DNA of 64,000 bases, taken from the NCBI GenBank assembly GCA_049652745.1, contig JBASEY010000023.1:248001-312000 (forward strand), in the 5' to 3' direction. Of this stretch, positions 45,275-53,985 are shown piece after piece (the stretch's first letter is position 1; every line of letters starts with the position of its first letter). Source of the stretch: JBASEY01 sp049652745. GTDB taxonomy: Bacteria > CSSED10-310. The position numbers and the translations under genes are program-made. The notes below the pieces were generated by a model. That model was not told the origin of the DNA and ran no database searches. It saw only the letters and a program-made list of their open reading frames with translations.

Positions 45275-45302
45275 ATTATATATAAATAATTTCATGAGAC
45301 AA
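45275..45302 (-). promoter_or_regulatory. Strong sigma-70 promoter for the 1,122-residue C25 peptidase gene
   Basis: On the minus strand TTGTCT (45302-45297), 16-base spacer, perfect TATAAT (45280-45275). The transcript would have a leader of about 50 bases before the ATG at 45217. Confidence 0.65.
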
Positions 45303-45303
45303 T

Positions 45304-45323
45304 GATTAATGATAATAATTCTC
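45304..45323 (-). promoter_or_regulatory. Fur-box-like AT-rich sequence next to the promoter
   Basis: GAGAATTATTATCATTAATC on the minus strand matches the 19-base Fur consensus at 14 positions by eye. It sits immediately upstream of the -35 hexamer, overlapping the last bases of the M28 gene. In AT-rich DNA such matches arise by chance. Confidence 0.25.
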
Positions 45324-48132
45324 ATTCCCAGCCAAACCTAAAGCTATCCCATTCACCGAATATTCGCGTCATGGCCGGATCGGTCAAGGCTGCATACCAG
45401 ATAATCCCTGAGGCCGAAGTTCCGGTATCAGGCCAAATGAATTCAGGTATCGCTTCAATTTGAGTGATACCGACGGGCCAAAGGTTGGAATACCAGGCAA
45501 CATCACCAGTAAAATTCGGACCGAAAAATAGTTCTCCATAGGCATCCAGTATCAGAAACAATGGATGCTCAATCAAAGGCTCTGAACCTGCATTGGTGAC
45601 GGTCACAGTGCAAAAGCATGGATCACCCGGTAAATAATGAGCCGATGGCATCGTGATGGTTACAGCGGTAATCCCCGGCGTTGGCGTCGGCGTTGGATCC
45701 GTGGAGACCCTGCCGACAATTTCAAAGGCTGCATCGTGTTGACTAGGACCCATTACCGACCAATCATTCCACCCTGTGCCTTTGCCAAATCCCCCATCGG
45801 GGTTGATAAATTTCGCAGCCGATAAATTCGATGTATCCGATGACAAACGCCCATATTGACCATGAGGTTGAAACCTCATGACAGGGTAAAAATACAGCCA
45901 CCATGTCCCAGGCGGCAAATATATCGGGGAGTCAAGCACGAGATGCGCATCGACTCTGCTGCCCTGTATCCCATGAATCAAATTGACTTCAGAGCTCGTT
46001 GGTTGAAGTTCAAGACTCCAAAAAGGCTCCCGGCCGTTGTCTCCAGGATAGCCTGAAGGAAGACCCGATGAATCGGCGTATATGCACCAGTGCAGCGAAT
46101 TCGCTTTGTTCAGTGATGCTCCACCATTATATAGTTCACCCGGCACAATTATCTGCTCAATTATCCAAATTTTGTCATTACAGAAATCATCAACGACATA
46201 AGACGAATGGGTTGCAGCATCGGGGAAAACCTGGTCGGCGACTCTGCCGGGCAGTGAAGCGCTGACCGGTTGCGACCATAACGCATTCAAAGTGGTCGCC
46301 TGATAGTAAGTCCCATCGTCGGGGTCTACCGATAGATTGCCGGCTTTATCCTGACTTTTTACCATGAAATAATACCGGGTATTACTTTCAAGATTCGATA
46401 TCATTACTTGATGCGACAGTCCAAACTGCGAGTTAGAAACGGTGTTTGATGGGGGGGATGCAGGGCCCCAAAGAACTATAGAGTTCGCCGGTTCGTTTGT
46501 CTGCCAGGTGACAGTGAAGGATGACGCGCTCATGTTAGTCACGTCGACATCATAAATTTCAGGAGACTCGCAATCAACTTGGATTACGGCGTCATCCGGA
46601 TAAGCTGAATAGTGTGCTCTGACGGCGTCACCGTGTTTGACCGAAATTTTCTTGTCACCTTGAACGGGAGCTTGATCCGTAACAGTAATCGACCCTTCAA
46701 ATCTATGATCCGTGATTTCCGTTAACACGATCGTCTCGGGCGTCGGCTCAGTATCTGATTGGATGGTTATTTCAATTTGTCCGGTAGCCGAGTAATCGAT
46801 AAGAAATATTCCTAGCTCTGCATTACAGGAGACTATTGATTGCTTGAATGTGATAGTATCGACCAATTGTGCCGCAGTGCATATATTGGCGACCATTGCA
46901 CGTGTGACATCGGCGACAAAAGGAAACGATATCTTATCGATTGTGTCTTCGATCGAATGATAGTAAGGGTACGAAATATCGTTATCTTCTATACCACAAA
47001 ATGCAATGTAACCGTTTCGCCAAAATGAAGCGTGGTCGGAAGCCGACATATTGGAGACCACTAAAACATGTATTAAATCCGTGTATAGATCGGCGACATC
47101 GGCAAAATCCTGTCCAAATTCTTTGGAAGCATTGTTGACAACGATATCCAAGTCCTCAGGTATAGGATTTTCCCACCCAATCATGTCAAAATTGAAGTAG
47201 CCTTGAATATCCAAATCCTGTGATGCGGCCCAGGCCGCCCAATGACCACTTCCGAACAACCCTTGTTCTTCACCTGTCCATAGAGCATAGATGACTGTGT
47301 CGGCGAACAGTTCATCTTTGAGAATTTCTGCACAAAGCATCGTCAGCGCGGAACCCGTTCCGTTATCATCCGCACCCGGCGCCAACGTTTCGGGTTGGCG
47401 GGAAATTGAATCCAAATGCCCTCCGACAACCCAAATCTTTTCAGGATTGACGAAACCCATTTTCCAGGCGATGACATTCGGAGCCATTCCTGAGGTATGT
47501 GGATGAAGATCGACGTCATAGCCCCAGCTTTCAAATTCCGAAGCTGCCCAGTTGACGGCATTCAAGCAACCCTGAGATGAGGAAAAGCGCGTTTGAAAGC
47601 CGACCATTTGCTCCAACAGGCTATATAAACGTCCTTCACTGACCTGATCCACGAATGATTGGATGGCGGAGCTGTATATTTTTGAAGCATAGCCCTTGTA
47701 CTCAGGAGGATTCAGAGCGCTGACCGGCAAAGAAGAGGGTGTGATCCTTTGCATATGAAAATTTCGTCGCGGCGGCAGAATATCGCCCGCTTGCATTGCA
47801 ACAAGATGCTGACCGGTCACCAACGCGACCCCGCTCAAATTTTCAGCCAAAAAAGACTCTTTCGATTCAAAGATATAGTACTCTTTTTCGGGTTCAAAAT
47901 CATTTAGAACCTCATATCGGATACCGTGTTGCGCCAAAAAATTCATACCGTTGTCTGTCACGGCTAAAAGAGCTATTGCATCGGTAAACCAAAGAACGGC
48001 GATTTCTTCCGTATCAGGCAAATCCCGCCAATTTTCTGTCATTCGCATTTCGACAATTTTCGACGGCTCTGCCGCGGCTAGTATTGAAGTTATGAAAATA
48101 AAGTTTAAAAACATGACCACCGTTCGCTTCAT
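45322..48132 (-). CDS. Exported M28-family zinc aminopeptidase with accessory domains
   Basis: I choose ATG 48132, preceded by GAGGAGG; the GTG at 48159 would overlap that ribosome binding site. The 936-residue product starts MKRTVVMFLNFIFITSILAA, a signal peptide. The M28 metal-ligand series is complete: GGHLDSI, GADDNGTGSA, WTGEEQGLFGS, FNFDMIG and YYHSIEDT. C-terminal additions are a beta domain (YSATGQIEITIQSDTEPTPE), an FnIII domain (FTVTWQTNEPANSIVLWGPA), a lectin-like sandwich and, after PTPTPTPG, an Ig-like end domain. The beta-FnIII pair parallels that of the neighbouring 1,122-residue peptidase. There is no dockerin-like tail. Likely secreted and trims peptides released by the C25 enzymes. 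Confidence 0.88.
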   Translation of the reverse strand: MKRTVVMFLNFIFITSILAAAEPSKIVEMRMTENWRDLPDTEEIAVLWFTDAIALLAVTDNGMNFLAQHGIRYEVLNDFEPEKEYYIFESKESFLAENLSGVALVTGQHLVAMQAGDILPPRRNFHMQRITPSSLPVSALNPPEYKGYASKIYSSAIQSFVDQVSEGRLYSLLEQMVGFQTRFSSSQGCLNAVNWAASEFESWGYDVDLHPHTSGMAPNVIAWKMGFVNPEKIWVVGGHLDSISRQPETLAPGADDNGTGSALTMLCAEILKDELFADTVIYALWTGEEQGLFGSGHWAAWAASQDLDIQGYFNFDMIGWENPIPEDLDIVVNNASKEFGQDFADVADLYTDLIHVLVVSNMSASDHASFWRNGYIAFCGIEDNDISYPYYHSIEDTIDKISFPFVADVTRAMVANICTAAQLVDTITFKQSIVSCNAELGIFLIDYSATGQIEITIQSDTEPTPETIVLTEITDHRFEGSITVTDQAPVQGDKKISVKHGDAVRAHYSAYPDDAVIQVDCESPEIYDVDVTNMSASSFTVTWQTNEPANSIVLWGPASPPSNTVSNSQFGLSHQVMISNLESNTRYYFMVKSQDKAGNLSVDPDDGTYYQATTLNALWSQPVSASLPGRVADQVFPDAATHSSYVVDDFCNDKIWIIEQIIVPGELYNGGASLNKANSLHWCIYADSSGLPSGYPGDNGREPFWSLELQPTSSEVNLIHGIQGSRVDAHLVLDSPIYLPPGTWWLYFYPVMRFQPHGQYGRLSSDTSNLSAAKFINPDGGFGKGTGWNDWSVMGPSQHDAAFEIVGRVSTDPTPTPTPGITAVTITMPSAHYLPGDPCFCTVTVTNAGSEPLIEHPLFLILDAYGELFFGPNFTGDVAWYSNLWPVGITQIEAIPEFIWPDTGTSASGIIWYAALTDPAMTRIFGEWDSFRFGWE

Positions 48133-48354
48133 TTCGTGTGATTCCTCCTCAAAAAACACGGAAAATTTGCTGTCTGTGATTTAACAGACATCGGCTGAAG
48201 ATGCAATTTTTGTGCGAAACAGGGACGAAATATATCTGAATTTTAATTTATTGGAAGGTTTGATTGAGTGGGAAGCTTGATCTAATCCTGCCTGATATCG
48301 CCGGAGTCGCCACGCTGATCGATTGCGTACATAACACTTCGCGGAATACAGCTA

Positions 48355-48383
48355 TTGCATGAGCTAAAAAAATGATTTAGAAT
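48355..48383 (+). promoter_or_regulatory. Promoter of nrfHA
   Basis: TTGCAT (48355-48360), 17-base spacer, TAGAAT (48378-48383). Transcription would begin about 48389-48391, at or next to the nrfH ATG (48392), so the mRNA may be leaderless. No ribosome binding site is seen. Confidence 0.5.
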
Positions 48384-48391
48384 TTTGTCTC

Positions 48392-48925
48392 ATGAAGTTG
48401 CTGATGCGACAGCTTCAAGGAATCAGTCCCCGCCGATATGTAATATTGGCGGTTTTCATTGGCGTATTGGCGGGAGTGGGTGGTTTCACTCTTTTTTATG
48501 CCGAGGGTTTTTCTTATCTACGATCTGAACCGGAGGTTTGCGCTAATTGCCACATTATGCATCCGCAGTACGATTCCTGGTTGAAATCCGGCCACCATGG
48601 TGCTGCCAGGTGTGTTGATTGCCATTTACCGACAAGTTTTTTTGCAAAATATTATGCCAAGGCGGATAATGGCTATCGCCACGCGAGAGGGTTTACGCTA
48701 CAGAATTTTCATGAGCCGATCATGATTACCCCAAAGAATAGTCGGATTTTGCAGGAACGATGCATATCGTGCCACGGCGATTTCGTCCATGAATTGCTGG
48801 CAGGAGCCACAACCGATCCTGATTCGATCACCTGTGTGCACTGCCATATCAGGGTCGGCCATGGTGAAAAGATGGGATTAGGAGGTCCTGACCGTTTCAA
48901 AGCGGACCGGAAGGAGTCTTTATGA
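48392..48925 (+). CDS. nrfH: Tetraheme cytochrome c NrfH, quinol oxidase subunit of nitrite reductase
   Basis: The 177-residue NapC/NirT-family protein has one N-terminal membrane helix (about 17-38) and four CxxCH heme sites (Cys50-His54, Cys74-His78, Cys124-His128, Cys148-His152). The first motif is followed by IMHP, consistent with the Met ligand of NrfH heme 1. It takes electrons from menaquinol and passes them to NrfA in the periplasm. The nrfA gene overlaps it by four bases (ATGA). The ATG at 48392 has no ribosome binding site; a second ATG is at codon 5. Confidence 0.93.
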   Translation: MKLLMRQLQGISPRRYVILAVFIGVLAGVGGFTLFYAEGFSYLRSEPEVCANCHIMHPQYDSWLKSGHHGAARCVDCHLPTSFFAKYYAKADNGYRHARGFTLQNFHEPIMITPKNSRILQERCISCHGDFVHELLAGATTDPDSITCVHCHIRVGHGEKMGLGGPDRFKADRKESL

Positions 48926-50352
48926 AGTCAATTTTCCAGCGTTTTAAAATGACCCCCCTTCTTTTTGGAAGTATTTTATCGGTTACTATCATAGGGACGG
49001 TATTGGTCACCACATTGCTGGTCAACATTTTTTGGCGTAAAGCTGAAGCGCTGTCTCCTTATGTAAGAGTTGTGGAGGTTGATGAGGAGACAACCGATCC
49101 GGCCAAATGGGGCATGAATTGGCCTCGTCAATATGACTCGTACCAGCGCACCTCGATTCGCACATCGACGCGTTATGGCGGTCATGGCGGAAGTGAAACG
49201 ATGCCGGAGCAGAAAAGCGACCGTAATCCATGGATCAAACGCATGTTTGCCGGTTACGCTTTTTCCTTGGATTATCGTGATAGACGCGGCCATGCCTATA
49301 TGCTGGAAGATCAGGAAAAAACCGAGCGTTTGACTGTTCCGCAGTCCGCATCCTGCCTTCATTGTCATGCGTCGATAATGCCATTGTATCGCCGTTTGGG
49401 CGACGGAGACACGTTGAAAGGTTTGCGGGAATCCTACAAAATTCCTTATAAAGAGGCTTTTCAGATGCTAAGCGATATGGGACATGCCCAGCCGATTTCA
49501 TGTGTGGACTGCCATGATCCTGATTCCATGGAACTCCGCGTGACCCGACCGGCATTCATCGAAGGAATACAAAAACTGGCGGCATCCGAAGCCGAGACGC
49601 CGCATCTGCAGTCAATTACGCAATGGCGAAAGACATCTCGTGAAAAACCCTATGACCCCAATACAGATGCCCTGCGTAGCGAAATGCGCTCTTTTGTCTG
49701 CGCTCAATGCCATGTCGAGTATTATTGTGGAAAGGAAATGCCGCTGGAATTTCCCTGGAGCCGTGGATTGAGTGCCGATAATCTTGAAGAACACTGGAAT
49801 GGCCGCACATTTCCCGATGGGAGAAGGTTTTCTGATTACAAACATGCCGAATCCGGAGCCGAAATATTGAAAGCCCAGCATCCTGAATTCGAGTTGTGGA
49901 GCCAAGGCATCCATTCCAGAAACGGCGTGTCATGTGCGGATTGCCATATGCCCTATATGCGAGACGGCGCAACAAAGATTTCAGACCATTGGGTGCGTAG
50001 CCCTCTGCTCAATATTACCAGATCATGCCAGGTCTGCCATTACGTATCGGAAAAAGAGCTCGAGGACAGTGTTTACACCATACAAGACAAGAATTATGCT
50101 TTATTGAACAGGTCGGGTGAAGCGCTTATGGACCTGATCGATGCCATTGTTCGGGCTAAAAACAACGGTGCCACCTCGGATGACCTCAAAGAAGCATTGG
50201 AATTACAGCGTAAAGCGCAATGGCGAATCGATTTTATCACTGCGGAAAACTCGATGGGCTTTCATGCTCCCCAGGAAGCGGCACGCCTTCTAGGTGAGGC
50301 GATCGATTATGCACGCAAAGGCCAAATTATCGCTTGTAACGCTATCAGGTAA
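48922..50352 (+). CDS. nrfA: Pentaheme cytochrome c nitrite reductase NrfA, CxxCH-type
   Basis: The 476-residue periplasmic enzyme reduces nitrite to ammonium with six electrons. It has an N-terminal signal/anchor (about 12-36) and five heme sites: CLHCH (145-149), CVDCH (194-198), CAQCH (260-264, followed by VEYY), CADCH (338-342) and CQVCH (369-373). KAQHPEFE supplies the calcium ligands and catalytic His, and the active-site Tyr is in HVEYY. By position the first site is the catalytic heme; most NrfA have CxxCK there, while this has CxxCH, a minority type known from Campylobacter. No nrfBCD or heme lyase gene is adjacent. Confidence 0.93.
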   Translation: MKSIFQRFKMTPLLFGSILSVTIIGTVLVTTLLVNIFWRKAEALSPYVRVVEVDEETTDPAKWGMNWPRQYDSYQRTSIRTSTRYGGHGGSETMPEQKSDRNPWIKRMFAGYAFSLDYRDRRGHAYMLEDQEKTERLTVPQSASCLHCHASIMPLYRRLGDGDTLKGLRESYKIPYKEAFQMLSDMGHAQPISCVDCHDPDSMELRVTRPAFIEGIQKLAASEAETPHLQSITQWRKTSREKPYDPNTDALRSEMRSFVCAQCHVEYYCGKEMPLEFPWSRGLSADNLEEHWNGRTFPDGRRFSDYKHAESGAEILKAQHPEFELWSQGIHSRNGVSCADCHMPYMRDGATKISDHWVRSPLLNITRSCQVCHYVSEKELEDSVYTIQDKNYALLNRSGEALMDLIDAIVRAKNNGATSDDLKEALELQRKAQWRIDFITAENSMGFHAPQEAARLLGEAIDYARKGQIIACNAIR

Positions 50353-50525
50353 TTCGATTGAACGAATTTCTCCTCCTGAAACCGGACATTCAATAACCAG
50401 CATTGTTTTTGCTACTTCAATCCAGAGTTATACGCAAAAAGAATAGGTTTAAAATTCTTTAATGAATGGTTGTAAGATGATGAAAATCCGGAATAGTGAA
50501 ATAATGGAGAGGGGGGGTATTTGAG

Positions 50526-51056
50526 ATGAACGCTAAAGATGAATACGAAGGCATCGTATATGAAGAGACACAGCGTTTTACCCAATGGTGGATCCGGTTT
50601 TTACTTGGCGCCGCGGTTGCTTGTGTATGGTTTTGGTTTGTTCAACAAATATTTTTCGACCGTCCTTTTGGCAATAAACCCGCTTCGAATGAAGCAATGA
50701 TCGTCATCTGGCTGTCAGTCGGCATTTTGTTACCGCTTATCTTTTTATCCTGTAATCTTCAGCTTCAGGTGCGAAGAGACGGATTTTATTATCGTTTCAG
50801 GCCTTTCCAGCTCAAAATGAAAGTAATTCGCTTCGAAGAAATACAGTCATACGAAGCAGTGACATATCGCCCTATTCTGGAGTATGGCGGTTGGGGCATG
50901 CGCTACGGAATCCATGGGAGAGCTTATAATATCAGCGGAAATCGCGGACTCCGTATGAAATTGACCAATGGTAAACGTATTCTGTTTGGCTCTGCCAAGC
51001 CAGAGGAGTTGAAGCTTAACTTGGATGTAATGATGGGGAGATACACCAAGAAATAA
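50526..51056 (+). CDS. Membrane protein of unknown function, two TM helices plus PH-like domain
   Basis: The 176-residue protein starts behind a G-rich ribosome binding site (GAGAGGGGGGG). A short cytoplasmic segment (YEETQRFTQWWIRF) leads into two transmembrane helices (about 24-44 and 59-79). The remaining domain has alternating strands (LQLQVRRDGFYYRFRPFQLK, IRFEEIQSYEAVTY, LRMKLTNGKRILFGS) and a final helix, typical of bacterial PH-like domains and resembling DUF6141 proteins. No partner is evident, and the nrf genes lie 173 bases upstream without overlap. Confidence 0.65.
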   Translation: MNAKDEYEGIVYEETQRFTQWWIRFLLGAAVACVWFWFVQQIFFDRPFGNKPASNEAMIVIWLSVGILLPLIFLSCNLQLQVRRDGFYYRFRPFQLKMKVIRFEEIQSYEAVTYRPILEYGGWGMRYGIHGRAYNISGNRGLRMKLTNGKRILFGSAKPEELKLNLDVMMGRYTKK

Positions 51057-51317
51057 AAACATTTCAACAAAATCAGATCCGACCTTTGCAATGTAAAAGC
51101 TCGAATTTTTAGACAGATAAACTTCATTTGCTTTTCTAACCGATATTTCTTGCTTTAAAATGTTCATTAACGCGATTACCTTTTTTCGAGAAGTAAAAGT
51201 GCTCATTTTTTTAAAATCAGTCTAATCTCCGCACTGCTGGGAAGATCAAATGCAGAAAATAAATAAACACAATGAGGTCTTATTTTGTATGTTCAGCAGA
51301 TGAATGATATGATTTGA

Positions 51318-51863
51318 ATGGAGAAACGGAGTAAGCCGGCAATGAAAAGACGAGATGTTAAAATGGCGCCGTGGAGGCGGACATATTTAGAGCAGGATAC
51401 TATTCTGCAAGGCTGTTTTGTCTGTGAGGCTCTCAAGCACGAACCATCTCCGGATACACTTGTGCTTGTTAAAACTGCTCTCTCAGCCGTCATGTTGAAT
51501 CGATATCCTTACAACAATGGTCACGTGATGATTGTGCCGATACAACATGTTTCAAGCTTGTTATCGCTGGATCAGCCGACACTTTTGGAGCTTGTCCTTT
51601 GGACTCAGATTTCCGAATCCATTTTAGGAAAAACCTATCGGCCGCAAGGATTCAATGTCGGTATAAATATAGGCGCCGCTGCCGGAGCAGGTTTGGAATC
51701 CCATCTACATATACATGTTCTTCCCAGATGGAGCGGAGATACCAACTTTATGACGACGGTCGCCGATACTCGAGTTATACCTGAAACTCATGAATCTACA
51801 TGGCATCGCTTGGCAGATTTGTACCGGTCGGCGAAAGACAGGCTTCCTGATGCCCCGTTATAA
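51318..51863 (+). CDS. HIT-family nucleotide hydrolase/transferase
   Basis: The 181-residue protein has the histidine triad HLHIHVLPRW near residue 132 and the N-terminal CFVC start of the Ap4A-phosphorylase-like branch (GCFVCEALKHEP), then LNRYPYNNGHVMIVP. Family members split dinucleoside polyphosphates or AMP-amines. The start is uncertain: ATG 51318 has no ribosome binding site, whereas ATG 51342 follows GGAG at an acceptable distance. The C-terminus overlaps the LPS-transport gene by 14 bases. A HIT gene beside lpt genes is inferred to be co-transcribed. Confidence 0.85.
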   Translation: MEKRSKPAMKRRDVKMAPWRRTYLEQDTILQGCFVCEALKHEPSPDTLVLVKTALSAVMLNRYPYNNGHVMIVPIQHVSSLLSLDQPTLLELVLWTQISESILGKTYRPQGFNVGINIGAAAGAGLESHLHIHVLPRWSGDTNFMTTVADTRVIPETHESTWHRLADLYRSAKDRLPDAPL

Positions 51864-53985
51864 AATATTGATGACGATTGCTCTGGCAACTGCAGGAGCT
51901 GCTTTTTTAATCGGGTTGACCTATATCATTCCGATGTTTTTGCTGAGATCGGCTGAAAACAAAACTATAACAACCGATAGTGACATCGTATCGACTCCCA
52001 TAATCCCGGACCGAACAAATTCACCCGAAGATGAGGCCGGGCCGATGATTGTCATTCAACCATTTCAAAGAACGGTGACCAGCGAAGGAAAACGTGAGTT
52101 GGAAATCAAAGCCGCTCGAGCGACTATTGATCAGAAAGCGCGTCTTTTCAACCTGGAAGAAATCGATGAGATTGTGTTTTGGGGAGTAGACAACGAAAAG
52201 ATCACTGTTAAATCCGATGTGGGAACGTGGAATCAACAAAGAAACATTGTTCATCTTCAAGATAATATCCAAGCTTTGATTGAAACGCCTGATCGAGAAC
52301 CAGTCAAAGTGACCGCTCAATGGCTCGAATATGATAGCGAACAGGCGATGCTTCTGGGAGGAGACCGGATAACGATAGGGCATGGTCCTTATTCTGCTAC
52401 AGGAAAACATCTGAGGCTCAGACAGCGCATCGATCATATTGAATTAGAAGGTTCCGTGCATGTTGAGATTGAACCGGAAGCTTTAAAAAACCACAAATTT
52501 TTCGATGAATTAGTGACGATTGATAGTGGTTTGCTGCAATACGCACACAAGAGTCAGGTTCTTCAATTTGATTATGATCCGGTTATAAAAACAAAGAAAA
52601 GCACGATGGCCGCTGAAAAAATCACTCTGCACTTAGAAACCAATAACATGAGGATTCTATGGAGTAAAGGATGCTCGTTCACCATTTACCTTCCTGACAA
52701 TGATATCCCGGCCATTATAGAGGCAAATGAAATCACTTTCGATCAAAGCGCCAGTTCGCTGATTCTGGAAAAATCGATTTCTGTCGAGCATGAAAATCGC
52801 TCATTAACAGCGTCTGATCAATTACTTGTAATGCTGGATCCGGAATCGGAAGTTTTACTCAGTATTCAAGCTTCCGGAAATGTCCGTTTTCAAGATGCCG
52901 ACATTTCTGGAAGTACGGATTCTCTGCTATGGGATGCCTTAAATGAAATTGCAATTCTACAGGGAAATGCTGAAATAGTGAGCAGAAACGACACGCACCT
53001 TACCGCTGACCACATACAGCTTCAGATAGGAAAAGCTTTTTATTCCGCAGAGGGACATGTAAAAGTCCGATTTATCGGCGAAAAAGATGGATCGTCTGAA
53101 ATGCCGCTACCCTCTTTTTTAATGGGAGGATTTACTTCAAACGGTTCCGAAAAAGCGGAGGAGACGGTTCTAAATGCCGACCAACTCGATGTCGATGAAC
53201 GCTTAGGCCTCATGAGTTTTAGGGACAATGTTCATGGTACCAAAGGAACAGCTTCATTTTCGATGGAAATACTGGATATCCGATTCGATCCTGACACGCA
53301 CCAAATGGTTGATATGACGGCTCGAAATTCAGTTGTTTTAACTGATCAGGACCGGTTGTTGACCGGCAATTTTCTAAACTACAACGCAAAGACAACCCAT
53401 ACCGAGGTTCTTGAAAATCCAGTATTATGGCACGGAGAAACACAGATACGTGCAGATAGATTTGATTATAATCAAACTGAAAAAATCTTTGATATGTCAG
53501 GGCACGTCGAGGCTGTGACAATGATTGGCGATTCGCTGGAGTTTAAAACGACACCAAGGGAGGCGGCTGATACAAAAGATCGATTTATCTATCTTACAGC
53601 AGGGAATGGTTCCTATAATGAAGCGACAGGAAAACTTGAATTTCAAGATAATGTCACCATGCGTAAAGAGGATTTGGTGGTACGGTCACAATCGACCCAG
53701 TTATATTTTGACGAAGAATCAGGCGAACTCATGCAAATGGACTCATTGGGCAACATACAAATCAAGCATTCCATTTTCGAAGCGACAGGTCATTCATTGA
53801 CCTACTCACCTGAAACTTCTATACTTGTATTGAGAGGAAACGACAAGCAAAAATGTCGAGTTATCCAAGGGGATCGAGGAACGGAAGCCGAAATAGTTAG
53901 GTTTTTTATTGATGAGAACCGGATTGCAATCGAGAAGGGTACAAGCGTGATTTTACCGTCTGAAATTGTGGAGACAGCTCAGTGA
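51850..53985 (+). CDS. Large LptC/LptA-like (OstA-fold) LPS transport protein
   Basis: ATG 51850 opens on MPRYKILMTIALATAGAAFL, an N-terminal membrane anchor like LptC; the ATG at 51790 would place 20 polar residues before it. The 711-residue protein is far longer than LptC (about 190) or LptA (about 185). After the anchor it consists of repeating beta-jellyroll segments of OstA type: ARATIDQKARLFNLE, LTADHIQLQIGKAFYSAEGH, LNADQLDVDERLGLMSFRDN, IRADRFDYNQTEKIFDMSGH and GSYNEATGKLEFQDNVTMRK. Directly followed by lptB, rpoN and hpf, the classical lpt neighbourhood, it probably does the work of both LptC and LptA as a periplasm-spanning bridge. Confidence 0.75.
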   Translation: MPRYKILMTIALATAGAAFLIGLTYIIPMFLLRSAENKTITTDSDIVSTPIIPDRTNSPEDEAGPMIVIQPFQRTVTSEGKRELEIKAARATIDQKARLFNLEEIDEIVFWGVDNEKITVKSDVGTWNQQRNIVHLQDNIQALIETPDREPVKVTAQWLEYDSEQAMLLGGDRITIGHGPYSATGKHLRLRQRIDHIELEGSVHVEIEPEALKNHKFFDELVTIDSGLLQYAHKSQVLQFDYDPVIKTKKSTMAAEKITLHLETNNMRILWSKGCSFTIYLPDNDIPAIIEANEITFDQSASSLILEKSISVEHENRSLTASDQLLVMLDPESEVLLSIQASGNVRFQDADISGSTDSLLWDALNEIAILQGNAEIVSRNDTHLTADHIQLQIGKAFYSAEGHVKVRFIGEKDGSSEMPLPSFLMGGFTSNGSEKAEETVLNADQLDVDERLGLMSFRDNVHGTKGTASFSMEILDIRFDPDTHQMVDMTARNSVVLTDQDRLLTGNFLNYNAKTTHTEVLENPVLWHGETQIRADRFDYNQTEKIFDMSGHVEAVTMIGDSLEFKTTPREAADTKDRFIYLTAGNGSYNEATGKLEFQDNVTMRKEDLVVRSQSTQLYFDEESGELMQMDSLGNIQIKHSIFEATGHSLTYSPETSILVLRGNDKQKCRVIQGDRGTEAEIVRFFIDENRIAIEKGTSVILPSEIVETAQ

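Noticed and set aside
50847..51206. Minus-strand frame of 119 codons after the PH-like gene
   Set aside because: Most of it is antisense to the plus-strand gene; the remainder of the gap to 51317 is AT-rich with no ribosome binding site. I see no gene there.
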